Assembly: GCA_023437225.1 (NCBI GenBank)
Contig: JAEZGS010000027.1
Location: 62,001 to 126,000 of the forward strand
From: Bacteroidota bacterium
GTDB taxonomy: Bacteria; Bacteroidota; Bacteroidia; Chitinophagales; Chitinophagaceae
DNA: 64,000 nucleotides
Direction: 5' to 3'
Below the pieces are notes generated by a model. It was given only the letters and a program-made list of their open reading frames with translations, did not search any database and was not told where the DNA came from. Made by a program: the position numbers and the translations under genes. This document shows, one piece after another, positions 35,068-43,637 of this stretch (position 1 is its first letter; each line of letters begins with the position of its first letter).

Positions 35068-38000
35068 ATGAGAAAAACAAACAATGCAATTCGCCAGTTG
35101 TGCGCGTTGACGTTGCTCCTTTGTGTAATGCTATTTGGAGTCGTCAATCAATCCTTCGCACAAAGTTCTGCCGTCATCAGCGGTACGGTTACCGACAAAG
35201 AGGGTCGTCCGATGGCAGACGTAACAGTTGAAAACGTAACACAAAAAATTTCTACAGTAACAAACAATTCGGGTCATTTTTCCATTCGCGTTTCTGTAAA
35301 GAATGAATTGAAATTCTCCTATGTTGGTTACGAAGCCGTTTCGTTAACAGTTAAGAACTACGAGGATGTTAAGATCGAACTGAATTTAAGTACTAAGGTG
35401 CTTTCAGAAGTGATCGTCACATCGCTTGGTATTAAGCGCGAGAAGCGCGCACTTAGTTATGCTGTTGGTGAAATTAAAGGTGATGGTTTGAACAAGGCGC
35501 GTGAACCAAATGTGATCAATTCACTTGCGGGTCGTGTTCCGGGCTTGATCGTTAATAACACTGCAGCCGGTCCATTCGGTTCTTCAAAAGTGTTGATTCG
35601 CGGAAATACGGACATCACTGGTAACAATCAACCTCTGTATGTTATCGATGGTGTTCCAATGGATAACTCCAGCTATGGTGGTACCGGCTCCGAAAAATAT
35701 GCTTCGGGTACAGATCTGGGCGACGCGATTTCAGGGGTTAATCCTGATGATATGGAAAGCGTGTCGGTGCTCAAAGGTCCTGCTGCTGCTGCATTGTATG
35801 GAAGTCGTGCCGGTCATGGTGTGATCCTCATCACAACAAAGAAAGGAACTGTAAGAAAGAACGTGGGTGTTGAATACAATTCATCTTATGCCATCGAAAC
35901 AATTCTCACACGTTTCGATGATTACCAGTATGAATATGGACAGGGTACAGCAGGTTCTATTCCAAGAGACCAGGCGCAGGCACGTTCTACTTTGTTTACG
36001 GGTTTTGGCGCAAAGCTTGATCCCAATCTTACTATCCCTTCATTCAATGGTGGTGAAGCAAAGTATGGACTGGTGAAGAACAATATTGAAAACTTCTTCA
36101 GGAACGGTTCTTCATTTAATAATAACGTTGCCATTTCCGGAGGTAATGAAAAGACACTGTTCCGATTCTCTTATAACAACCTTCATTACAAGGATATCGT
36201 TCCGAAGACCTACCTGGACAGGAATACATTCACTTTTCGTGCGTCAACTAAGGTTGGATCGAAAGTGAACATGGATGTTAACACAACCTACCTGAATGAA
36301 TTTGTAAACAATCGTCCTGCCCTTGCTGATGATCCTGCAAACATCGGTTTCAACTTTGTTGGTCTGGCAAACAACATCGACCAGCAGTTGTTTGAGAAGG
36401 GATCACAGGATGAATTTGGAAATTACATTGAATGGGGTGGCGGTCAATACCATCTGAATCCATACTGGGTGATCAATCGCATGAGTAACGAAACGAAGAA
36501 AGATCGACTCATGGGTGCCGTGCAATTAACCTATGACCCTACATCATGGTTGACTGTACTTGGACGTGCGAATACAGACTTCACCTTCCTGGAGTACACG
36601 AAGTTTAGTCCCAAAACTACACCTGGGGCGGAATCTGGCGTATTGGAAGGAAGAAGCTCAAGATATCGCACGACAAACGCCGACATGTTGATCACCTCGA
36701 AAAAGCAACTGACAAAAAACTTCTATGGAAGTGCAAGCGTTGGTGGTAGCATACTTTATATCAACAGTCCGAGTACATACAAGCGCGGTGAAGAAATGTT
36801 GTTGACCGATTCGAAATCATTCAACAGCTTCAAGAAGCTGAGCATACAGGAGTTTGCGTATGAGAAACAAATCAATTCTTTCTATGGAACTGTGAACACT
36901 GCATTTAAAGATTACCTGTTTGTAGATGCAACGATCCGCCGGGATGCGAGTTCAACATTACCGGTAAAGAACAATACTTACTGGTATCCTTCGCTGGGCG
37001 CGTCATTTGTTATCACAGATGCATTTGACATTACAAGCAAAGCGTTGTCTTTTGCAAAGATCCGTGCATCAGTAGCGGAAGTAGGTAACGATACAGATCC
37101 ATACCAGTTACAATTGAACTATGGATTGGAAGCGTTTCAACCTTCAGGTGCATCGATAGGTGGTGTGAAGAACACCATCATTCCAAACCCTGAATTAAGA
37201 CCTACACGCACGAAGAGTTTTGAATTAGGTACGGATTTCAGGTTTCTGAATAACCGGATCGGATTTGAACTCACTTATTATTCGCAGAAGTCGCGCGACC
37301 AGATCAATTACATCGATGTGCCGTCTTCTACAGGTTATGCAAGAAAGATCCTTAATGCAGGAACCGTGTCGAATAAAGGTGTTGAATTGTTGCTCACGGG
37401 CAAAGTGATATCAACAAAAGACATCGTTTGGAACATCAATATAAACGCCGCGAAGAATAAAAACATAGTGGAATCGCTTGCTGAAGGTGTTTCCTATCTC
37501 ACCCTGTCAGATGCAAGATGGCTGGGTCTGTCGATCATCGCTCAACCAGGATTGCCGTATGGAAGCATTATCGGATACGATTATCAACGTACGGATGATG
37601 GTCGCACGATACTTGACCCAACCAGTCTTTCTCCGAAAGTTACCGATGAACGAGTTGTGTTAGGAAAAGGTACATGGGACTGGACCGGTGGTATCAGCAA
37701 CAGCTTCCGTTACAAAAATTTCTCACTGAATGCTGTAATTGATGTGAAGCAGGGATCGGATCTATTTTCCATGACAAACCTCTTTGCAGTGATTCGTGGT
37801 CAACATGAAATGACATTGCAGGGAAGAAAGGAATGGGCGAAATCTGAGGAAGAAAGACAGGCTGCGGGTAAGACCATCCAGGAGTGGACAAGCGAAGGAA
37901 AAGTTCAGGGATACATACCTCAAGGTGTTGTGCAAACCGGTACTGATGCTGACGGTAAGCCAATCTATACTGAAAACACAAGGCCTGTTGATCCCAACGT

Positions 38001-38301
38001 GTATTGGTCTTCATACTATGGAGACGACAGAGGTGTTGCAACGCCATTCATTTATGACGCAACATATGTGAAGATGAGAGAGATCACATTATCATACTCA
38101 GTTCCTGACAATATTGTGAAGCGCTTACGTGCACAGGATATTACAGTTTCATTGGTAAGTCGCAATCCGTTCATCATTTACAAGAATGTTCCGAATGTGG
38201 ATCCCGATTCGAATTATAACAATGGAAACGGTCAAGGCTTCGAATATGGCTCATTGCCAGGACGGAAGAGCTGGGGTGTGAACTTCAATTTCAAATTCTA
38301 A
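35068..38301 (+). CDS. SusC-family TonB-dependent receptor without STN domain
   Basis: Outer-membrane receptor of 1077 residues. The signal peptide (about 1-32, ending QSFAQ) leads directly into the carboxypeptidase-like domain (about 37-110, ISGTVTDKEGRPMADVTV), TonB-box region (SEVIVTSLGIKREKRAL), plug (VLIRGNTDITGNNQPLYVIDGVPMD) and barrel ending VNFNFKF. Unlike the SusC at 17861 it has no STN signalling domain, consistent with the lack of a FecR gene nearby. SusD follows 15 bp later. It should import an oligosaccharide, probably the product of the neighbouring GH18. The 195 bp upstream hold no clear housekeeping promoter, so the ECF factor may act here. Confidence 0.95.
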   Translation: MRKTNNAIRQLCALTLLLCVMLFGVVNQSFAQSSAVISGTVTDKEGRPMADVTVENVTQKISTVTNNSGHFSIRVSVKNELKFSYVGYEAVSLTVKNYEDVKIELNLSTKVLSEVIVTSLGIKREKRALSYAVGEIKGDGLNKAREPNVINSLAGRVPGLIVNNTAAGPFGSSKVLIRGNTDITGNNQPLYVIDGVPMDNSSYGGTGSEKYASGTDLGDAISGVNPDDMESVSVLKGPAAAALYGSRAGHGVILITTKKGTVRKNVGVEYNSSYAIETILTRFDDYQYEYGQGTAGSIPRDQAQARSTLFTGFGAKLDPNLTIPSFNGGEAKYGLVKNNIENFFRNGSSFNNNVAISGGNEKTLFRFSYNNLHYKDIVPKTYLDRNTFTFRASTKVGSKVNMDVNTTYLNEFVNNRPALADDPANIGFNFVGLANNIDQQLFEKGSQDEFGNYIEWGGGQYHLNPYWVINRMSNETKKDRLMGAVQLTYDPTSWLTVLGRANTDFTFLEYTKFSPKTTPGAESGVLEGRSSRYRTTNADMLITSKKQLTKNFYGSASVGGSILYINSPSTYKRGEEMLLTDSKSFNSFKKLSIQEFAYEKQINSFYGTVNTAFKDYLFVDATIRRDASSTLPVKNNTYWYPSLGASFVITDAFDITSKALSFAKIRASVAEVGNDTDPYQLQLNYGLEAFQPSGASIGGVKNTIIPNPELRPTRTKSFELGTDFRFLNNRIGFELTYYSQKSRDQINYIDVPSSTGYARKILNAGTVSNKGVELLLTGKVISTKDIVWNININAAKNKNIVESLAEGVSYLTLSDARWLGLSIIAQPGLPYGSIIGYDYQRTDDGRTILDPTSLSPKVTDERVVLGKGTWDWTGGISNSFRYKNFSLNAVIDVKQGSDLFSMTNLFAVIRGQHEMTLQGRKEWAKSEEERQAAGKTIQEWTSEGKVQGYIPQGVVQTGTDADGKPIYTENTRPVDPNVYWSSYYGDDRGVATPFIYDATYVKMREITLSYSVPDNIVKRLRAQDITVSLVSRNPFIIYKNVPNVDPDSNYNNGNGQGFEYGSLPGRKSWGVNFNFKF

Positions 38302-38316
38302 CTAAGCAGATCAATC

Positions 38317-39912
38317 ATGAAAAAGATAAATCTATTACTAATAATATGTATCACCGCCTTTGCTGCCTGCACGAAGTTCGGTGATATGAATACGGATCCG
38401 ACCAAATCGGCAGATCTCGATCCGTCGGTTGAGCTTGCATACGCACAACAAAAATTCACGGGTGATGTAGAGGTACAGGAACGGTTGAACCTTCTGCTTA
38501 CAAGTCCGCTGGCACAGCAACTTGGTGGTGGATGGGCAAGTCAGTATGGACAGTTCTATCAAAGGAACCAGTCGTACATGGCGGTGTTGTGGCAAAGCAA
38601 TTATCCGAACGATGTAAAGAACATTGTTGATGCGGAATTCAGGAGTAGAAATACAACTGAACAGAACCTCAATGCGATGGCCAGGGTGATGAAAGTGTAT
38701 GTGTTTGCGCGATTGACAGATCTGTATGGAGACATACCATATTTTGAAGCGTCGACAGGATTTACGCACATCAATGTGGCACCGAAGTTTGATAAGCAGG
38801 AAGACATCTATGCTGATTTCTTCAAGCAACTTGATACGGCGATGACATTGTTTTACTCCGGCAAGGATAAGGTGTTGAACGATGTATTTTATAAGGGCGA
38901 TGTAAGCAAGTGGAAGAAGTTTACTTCTTCGTTAAGGCTGCGACTCGCATTGAGAATTGCGAAGAGTGATGAAACAAAAGCGAAGCAGGAAATTTCAAAG
39001 GCATTTGCAGATGGCTTGATGCAATCGAATGACGATATCTGTATGACGCGGCACGATGATAATTTCAACAATTATGCTACTTATACAGGAAATGGATTGT
39101 CATCAGCGTTCAGACAGGGAGGCTTTCCTTCAGGATATCGCGCACACAATTCTTTTATCAATCAATTGAGAAATACAAAGGATCCCAGATTGAAAGTTAT
39201 GGTTCGTCATTACTGGGATGATCAGCCCGGTGCATCATGGGAAAACAGGATGGATGTTACTGATCTGGTGACGGCACAGGTTGGATTCTTTGGAGTAGGG
39301 GCAACAGATTTCATATGGGACGACTGGAAGAATACGATTGCGGTGATGGTGCCGTCGGTAGGACAGGTGAGTATTGGAAACAATTTGCAGAAGATGCAGG
39401 TAGCGCGACCACTCATTGCAAATGGAGCACCGTTCCTTCATCTTACATATGCTGAAACAGAATTCCTTTTGGCCGATGCGATCATCAGGCTTGGAATGGA
39501 TCTCGGCGGTACTGCGGAAGATCATTACAAGAATGGAATGCGTGCTGCATGTAAGCAGCTAACAGTGTATGCGGGAACAACACCGATCAATGATGGTGAG
39601 ATCGAGCAGTTCGTTACAGATAATGCGTTCCAGCCAGGAAAAGAATTGGAGCAGATCAATACACAATTATGGGTGAATTATTTTCTGAATGGGCCAGAAG
39701 CGTACGCCAACATTAGAAGAACAGGTTATCCTGTATTGCCTGCGGGTTATAGGACCGATGGCTATTCTGATCCCGATTCTAAGATAATGCCTCGCAGGTT
39801 TGAGTATCCTTTGTCGGAGAAAAGTTTGAATAAGAAAGCTGTGGACGAAGCAGTGCAGCGTATGGGAGGAAAAGACGACTGGAATAACAGGGTATGGTGG
39901 GACAAACCATGA
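38317..39912 (+). CDS. SusD-like lipoprotein (SusD-like_2 type)
   Basis: Lipoprotein of 531 residues with lipobox FAAC (Cys about 18) followed by TKFGDMNTDPTKS, the start typical of the SusD-like_2 subgroup that pairs with SusC proteins of the ITSLGIKREKRAL type. Helical TPR regions include VYVFARLTDLYGDIPYFEAS and the C-terminal HLTYAETEFLLADAIIRLG and NTQLWVNYFLNGPEAYANIRRTGYP. It acts as the surface lid that captures glycan for the SusC barrel. Spacing of 15 bp from SusC and 40 bp to the next lipoprotein gene supports one operon. Confidence 0.93.
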   Translation: MKKINLLLIICITAFAACTKFGDMNTDPTKSADLDPSVELAYAQQKFTGDVEVQERLNLLLTSPLAQQLGGGWASQYGQFYQRNQSYMAVLWQSNYPNDVKNIVDAEFRSRNTTEQNLNAMARVMKVYVFARLTDLYGDIPYFEASTGFTHINVAPKFDKQEDIYADFFKQLDTAMTLFYSGKDKVLNDVFYKGDVSKWKKFTSSLRLRLALRIAKSDETKAKQEISKAFADGLMQSNDDICMTRHDDNFNNYATYTGNGLSSAFRQGGFPSGYRAHNSFINQLRNTKDPRLKVMVRHYWDDQPGASWENRMDVTDLVTAQVGFFGVGATDFIWDDWKNTIAVMVPSVGQVSIGNNLQKMQVARPLIANGAPFLHLTYAETEFLLADAIIRLGMDLGGTAEDHYKNGMRAACKQLTVYAGTTPINDGEIEQFVTDNAFQPGKELEQINTQLWVNYFLNGPEAYANIRRTGYPVLPAGYRTDGYSDPDSKIMPRRFEYPLSEKSLNKKAVDEAVQRMGGKDDWNNRVWWDKP

Positions 39913-39952
39913 TCATGCAATGCACAAGAATAAACCACTTTAAAAAATTAGT

Positions 39953-41305
39953 ATGAAATCAAAATATTCAAAGATCACCTACGCGATAAGTATGTTCGTT
40001 GTAGGTATGTTGGTGATCGTTTCGTGTAAGAAGGATCTTGCGAAAGATCCGGCGTTTGGCGAAGGCGATTACCCGCGCATATTTTACCTGGGACAACAAT
40101 TTCCAGCATCGCTTATTATCAATGAAAGAGATACGGCTGTGTATAATAACCTCAAGTTTTCGCCTGCGGGACAGGTGAAGATCAATTGGTTTGTGAATGA
40201 TGAGGTGGTATCGACCGATAGTGTTTTCAAGTTTGTGCCACAAACCGGGGGAGAATTCAAGATCAGACTGGAAGCGGAGTTCAACGGTTTGAAATCTGTC
40301 AGGACATCGGATGTTGTGGTGAAGCCTGCAACATATACAAGAAAGTACAATGAAAAAGTTGTGTTGGGATATTTAAGTGAGACGGGATTGGCGAGCGATA
40401 TCAGGTGGCATAACATTACGCACCTGGCGATGCAGATCGGGCAGGTATCAAGCAATGGACATCTGGATGTGACGAGAGGAAATTCGAATCAACTCATGGA
40501 TGAGGTTGTTGCAAGAGGACATATCAGGGGCATACCTGTGTTGCTAAGTATTTATGGCCGATTAACACCGGTTGATGGATGGGCATTGTATGGCAGTGAT
40601 GATATGGGGCCTGTATTGAGAGATGCAGGAAAGAGAGCAGGGCTCGTGCAGCAACTGAAGGCATATGTTGAAAGTCAGAGGTTGGATGGAGTAGATATCA
40701 TCATGACTGATTTCAATGGTGCCCCCGATTATGGAGCAAACCTTGCGGCATTGAAGGCGATAGTGTCTGAGTTGAAGACAGCGTTGCCTGCCAACTCGAT
40801 TGTTACAGTTACTGTGACACCAGGATGGCAGCATTGGGAGTATCCGGATTTGTCGCAGGCCGATTGGGTGAATGTAAGGGCATATGAAGATGGCGTGCAT
40901 GTAGGACCAGGAGCGCCGTTGGGACAGGCATCATCGTTTGATTGGATGAAGACAGCGGCATCAAGATGGGTGGACTTTCACTTGCCAGCAAGTAAGATCG
41001 TTGTTGGATTCCCTGTGTTTGGATTGAGGTACAATGCGCTCGATCCGAATGGGAATAATTTGTCGTGGGGATCTTATGATTATGTAACGTACAGGAGTTT
41101 GTTTGATATTGATCCAGCTGCGGACACTAAGGAGCAGTTGGGATCATCGAAAGGAATATATTATAACGGAAAACCCTTGATAACTCAGAAGGCAGAATAC
41201 ATTAAGAACAGTCAGTTCAAAGGAATGTATGGATGGTACATTGATGCGGATTCAAAGGACTCGACGAAGTCTTTGTTCAAGACCGCGTATGACATCCTGA
41301 ACTAG
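39953..41305 (+). CDS. Lipoprotein with Ig-like domain and catalytically degenerate GH18-like barrel
   Basis: Surface lipoprotein of 450 residues (lipobox VIVSC, Cys25). Residues about 40-125 look like a PKD/Ig-like domain (GQVKINWFVNDEVVSTDSVFKF), and 133-450 follow the GH18 fold: VVLGYLSE, GIPVLLSIYG, and KIVVGFPVFGLRY. At the catalytic strand the sequence is D245-G-V-D-I-I-M-T252, so the third Asp of DxxDxDxE is Ile250 and the proton-donor Glu is Thr252. It is therefore probably not an active hydrolase and may bind glycan as a surface glycan-binding protein. It is the last gene of the second SusC/SusD operon and is followed by a strong hairpin. Confidence 0.82.
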   Translation: MKSKYSKITYAISMFVVGMLVIVSCKKDLAKDPAFGEGDYPRIFYLGQQFPASLIINERDTAVYNNLKFSPAGQVKINWFVNDEVVSTDSVFKFVPQTGGEFKIRLEAEFNGLKSVRTSDVVVKPATYTRKYNEKVVLGYLSETGLASDIRWHNITHLAMQIGQVSSNGHLDVTRGNSNQLMDEVVARGHIRGIPVLLSIYGRLTPVDGWALYGSDDMGPVLRDAGKRAGLVQQLKAYVESQRLDGVDIIMTDFNGAPDYGANLAALKAIVSELKTALPANSIVTVTVTPGWQHWEYPDLSQADWVNVRAYEDGVHVGPGAPLGQASSFDWMKTAASRWVDFHLPASKIVVGFPVFGLRYNALDPNGNNLSWGSYDYVTYRSLFDIDPAADTKEQLGSSKGIYYNGKPLITQKAEYIKNSQFKGMYGWYIDADSKDSTKSLFKTAYDILN

Positions 41306-41340
41306 TTTGTATTCTCATACGATCCGGCCCCTAAGCCGTA

Positions 41341-41364
41341 CCATAGCCCCGAGAGGGGCTATGG
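41341..41364 (+). terminator. Strong intrinsic terminator hairpin
   Basis: A perfect 10-bp stem (CCATAGCCCC with GGGGCTATGG) closed by a GAGA (GNRA) tetraloop and followed by GTGTTT. It ends the SusC/SusD/GH18-like operon and marks the left edge of the nuclease island. Confidence 0.75.
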
Positions 41365-41489
41365 GTGTTTAAAGGGGGAAACCGTGCTTATTCGTCATCT
41401 AGAATTTAATGTGAAAATCCAACTACTTTCTTAGAAATTGGTTGTTATTTGCAAGCGACCAATCTTATGAATTCTAATGATCCGTGACT

Positions 41490-42656
41490 ATGAATAAGAA
41501 GTTTTGTCTGTGTTTTTTTTCCTTATTATTTATTGCTTATTCCACCTCAGCGAATAGTTATAAAGAAGTGTTTGAGGTGGTAGACAAGTGGAACACTCTA
41601 CACAATACAGCAGATGCAGAAGGATTCAAGAAATTATACGCTCCCTTGGTGCTCTATTACGGTAAAAAGAATACAAGAAAGTATTGCTTCAACTCTAAAC
41701 GAAAGAACTTAACTCCCGGTTTCTTTCAACAACTGATTACTCCTGTAAAAGTGACGTTTTATTCGTCTGGCGTGGCCAAATGTGACTTCGTCAAAAGGGT
41801 TCACTTGACAAAAGGCACGTATGATTATGAAGCATATCTGCTCGTGAAACAATTGGATGGAAAATACGTGGTTTGTGGCGAAGGTGACGTTATAACAGAT
41901 CAACGTTTACAAACCGATCTTAATATTGGCGAGCCAATCGGTAAAAAATCTAGTGGCGGATTGTTATATGGAGGGTTGTCGTTATTAGTAATCGGGGGCG
42001 GCTTTCTTTATGTTTACAAAAGAAAAAAACGAAGACAAGAAGAATTGTCTTGGCTACAAGAACATGCACCCTCTGAATCGCCGGAAGTTGGAATATCAGA
42101 AGAAGTTCCTGTGTTCAGTACTTCAGTTGTCGAAGATTTGAAGAAATCGATTGTCGAGGAACTCAGCGAAAATTTCAAGTCCATGTCGAGCGGTGATTTG
42201 ACTCCACAGGGGAAAGGCCGCGAGTTTGAAAATTTTGTGGTCAGTCTTTTTAACCCAGAATACTTCACGCTAGATGAATGGCAAAGTGACAAATTCCACA
42301 ACGGAATTTACCCTTCGGCCAGTCTGGGCCCCGACCTTGTCTATACGTTTCAGACGTCATCTGATTTCGGAAGATTGGCTGTCGAGTGTAAATGGCGTTG
42401 TGAAATACCTAGCAAAGGCGTAAATATAGGGCAACAGCGGCAACTGGATACTTATAAAAAGTTTCGATCAGATCGGCGAATGCCCGTATTTCTGGTGCTA
42501 GGAATCGGAGGCAAACCTTCACACCCAGAAGAGTTGTATATCATGCCAATTAATGAAGTTCGTTCAACAGTTCTGAGGCAATACGAGCTTCATGAATATC
42601 GAAGGACGAGACGAGGATATCTTTATTTCGACAACTTTAGAGAAGTACTTAAATAA
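41490..42656 (+). CDS. Membrane-anchored PD-(D/E)XK nuclease-like protein
   Basis: Product of 388 residues (ATG at 41490 preferred over a GTG two codons earlier). It has a signal peptide (about 1-22), an extracytoplasmic domain of about 130 residues (23-150) that resembles an NTF2/SnoaL-like fold (DKWNTLHNTADAEGFKKLYAP), one membrane helix at about 156-176 followed by the positive-inside KRKKRR, a linker, and a cytoplasmic domain with a PD-(D/E)XK pattern: E247, D282 in LGPDL, E299-C-K301 and a later Gln-rich helix GQQRQLDTY. The order outside sensor, helix, inside nuclease is unusual. It converges on the HNH/helicase operon with only 15 bp between stops. Nuclease activity and any sensing role are inferred. 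Confidence 0.75.
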   Translation: MNKKFCLCFFSLLFIAYSTSANSYKEVFEVVDKWNTLHNTADAEGFKKLYAPLVLYYGKKNTRKYCFNSKRKNLTPGFFQQLITPVKVTFYSSGVAKCDFVKRVHLTKGTYDYEAYLLVKQLDGKYVVCGEGDVITDQRLQTDLNIGEPIGKKSSGGLLYGGLSLLVIGGGFLYVYKRKKRRQEELSWLQEHAPSESPEVGISEEVPVFSTSVVEDLKKSIVEELSENFKSMSSGDLTPQGKGREFENFVVSLFNPEYFTLDEWQSDKFHNGIYPSASLGPDLVYTFQTSSDFGRLAVECKWRCEIPSKGVNIGQQRQLDTYKKFRSDRRMPVFLVLGIGGKPSHPEELYIMPINEVRSTVLRQYELHEYRRTRRGYLYFDNFREVLK

Positions 42657-42671
42657 TAAAGTCGATCAAAG

Positions 42672-43613
42672 TTAATTGAAGCCAAAGCGATGCCTGTGTA
42701 GACGTAGATTTTCTAAAGAGGGATAAAACTGCTGTCTTTGCGGCAATAAAATTGGCTTGTTTTCAAATTGTTTAATTGAATATATGGAAGTCTCCTCATG
42801 CATTTTCTTAACGGCCACTGTGTAATCGTCATTAATACTTATCAATCCCCGATCGAAGGCTCTGTGTAGATTTGGGCACAAAGATATTCCGTTAGTTATA
42901 GTATCGTCGCCCGACTCGGAGAACGGTATGATATGACAAGCGTCCACCATTTGAACCGACTGGTCGACGACAATTCTCATTCCCGAAACACAGCATGAGT
43001 AATTGTAGATTTTTGGAATTTCTCGTTTAAATAATGCCCCTCGAACAAATAACTCTTCTTCGCTAAAGCTGGCTGCACGCCTCTTATATACATTTGGAGG
43101 TTCAAATAACATTTGATTGATTATTGATTGAACAAGCTCATCAGTCACCAATGATTTTGGTGCGTTTGGGAAGTATCGTCTTATTAAGCTTAGTTTTAGA
43201 ATGTCTCGCGATTTGCGACTACACAAAAGCTCAAACAGATCTTGGTCAAGGCTGGCAAAATCAACTGCATCCCGCAGCTGTCCGAAGCTTCGGATGGACT
43301 TCGAACTTGTTAATAATATTTCCTTACCTGGGGCTGTATGTAATTGCCAATATCCTTCTGACCGAAGGTGAAAAAAGGGTAAGGCGAAATTGTCGGTGAA
43401 TTGCGATGTCCTAACTAGTTTATGCCAGTAGTTCTTAAATGTTGCGACCAAGTCGGGTGTTATGTATATTCTGTTTATTTTAATTCGGCCAGCCTCTATC
43501 TCTGCAAGTATTGCTAGCAGTAATACGGGTTTATGGGGTGCATTAACCATCCCAATTTTTGCGGTGTGCAGGTGAGTAAAACTATGTACGTATTTTTCTA
43601 GAATTTTCATCAA
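42672..43613 (-). CDS. HNH endonuclease with sulfur-binding-domain-like N-terminus
   Basis: Protein of 313 residues, cytoplasmic. The C-terminal domain is an HNH nuclease with Cys207-Cys208, D225-A-C-H227-I-I-P, N241-G-I-S-L-C-P-N-L-H250 and RAFD, the full catalytic set. Residues about 20-160 resemble the sulfur-binding domain of ScoMcrA-type type IV restriction enzymes (APHKPVLLLAILAEIEAG, then LPFFHLRSEGYWQLH near 78-92), which in that family recognises phosphorothioate DNA. The resemblance is by eye. It starts 24 bp after the stop of the DUF2075-type gene, so they form an operon. Together they suggest modified-DNA or phage restriction. Confidence 0.82.
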   Translation of the reverse strand: MMKILEKYVHSFTHLHTAKIGMVNAPHKPVLLLAILAEIEAGRIKINRIYITPDLVATFKNYWHKLVRTSQFTDNFALPFFHLRSEGYWQLHTAPGKEILLTSSKSIRSFGQLRDAVDFASLDQDLFELLCSRKSRDILKLSLIRRYFPNAPKSLVTDELVQSIINQMLFEPPNVYKRRAASFSEEELFVRGALFKREIPKIYNYSCCVSGMRIVVDQSVQMVDACHIIPFSESGDDTITNGISLCPNLHRAFDRGLISINDDYTVAVKKMHEETSIYSIKQFENKPILLPQRQQFYPSLENLRLHRHRFGFN

Positions 43614-43637
43614 TTACTTTCGGTTATTCGGCAAGAG

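Noticed and set aside
43124..43399. A 91-codon plus-strand frame inside the HNH gene
   Set aside because: Antisense shadow of a gene with clear catalytic motifs.
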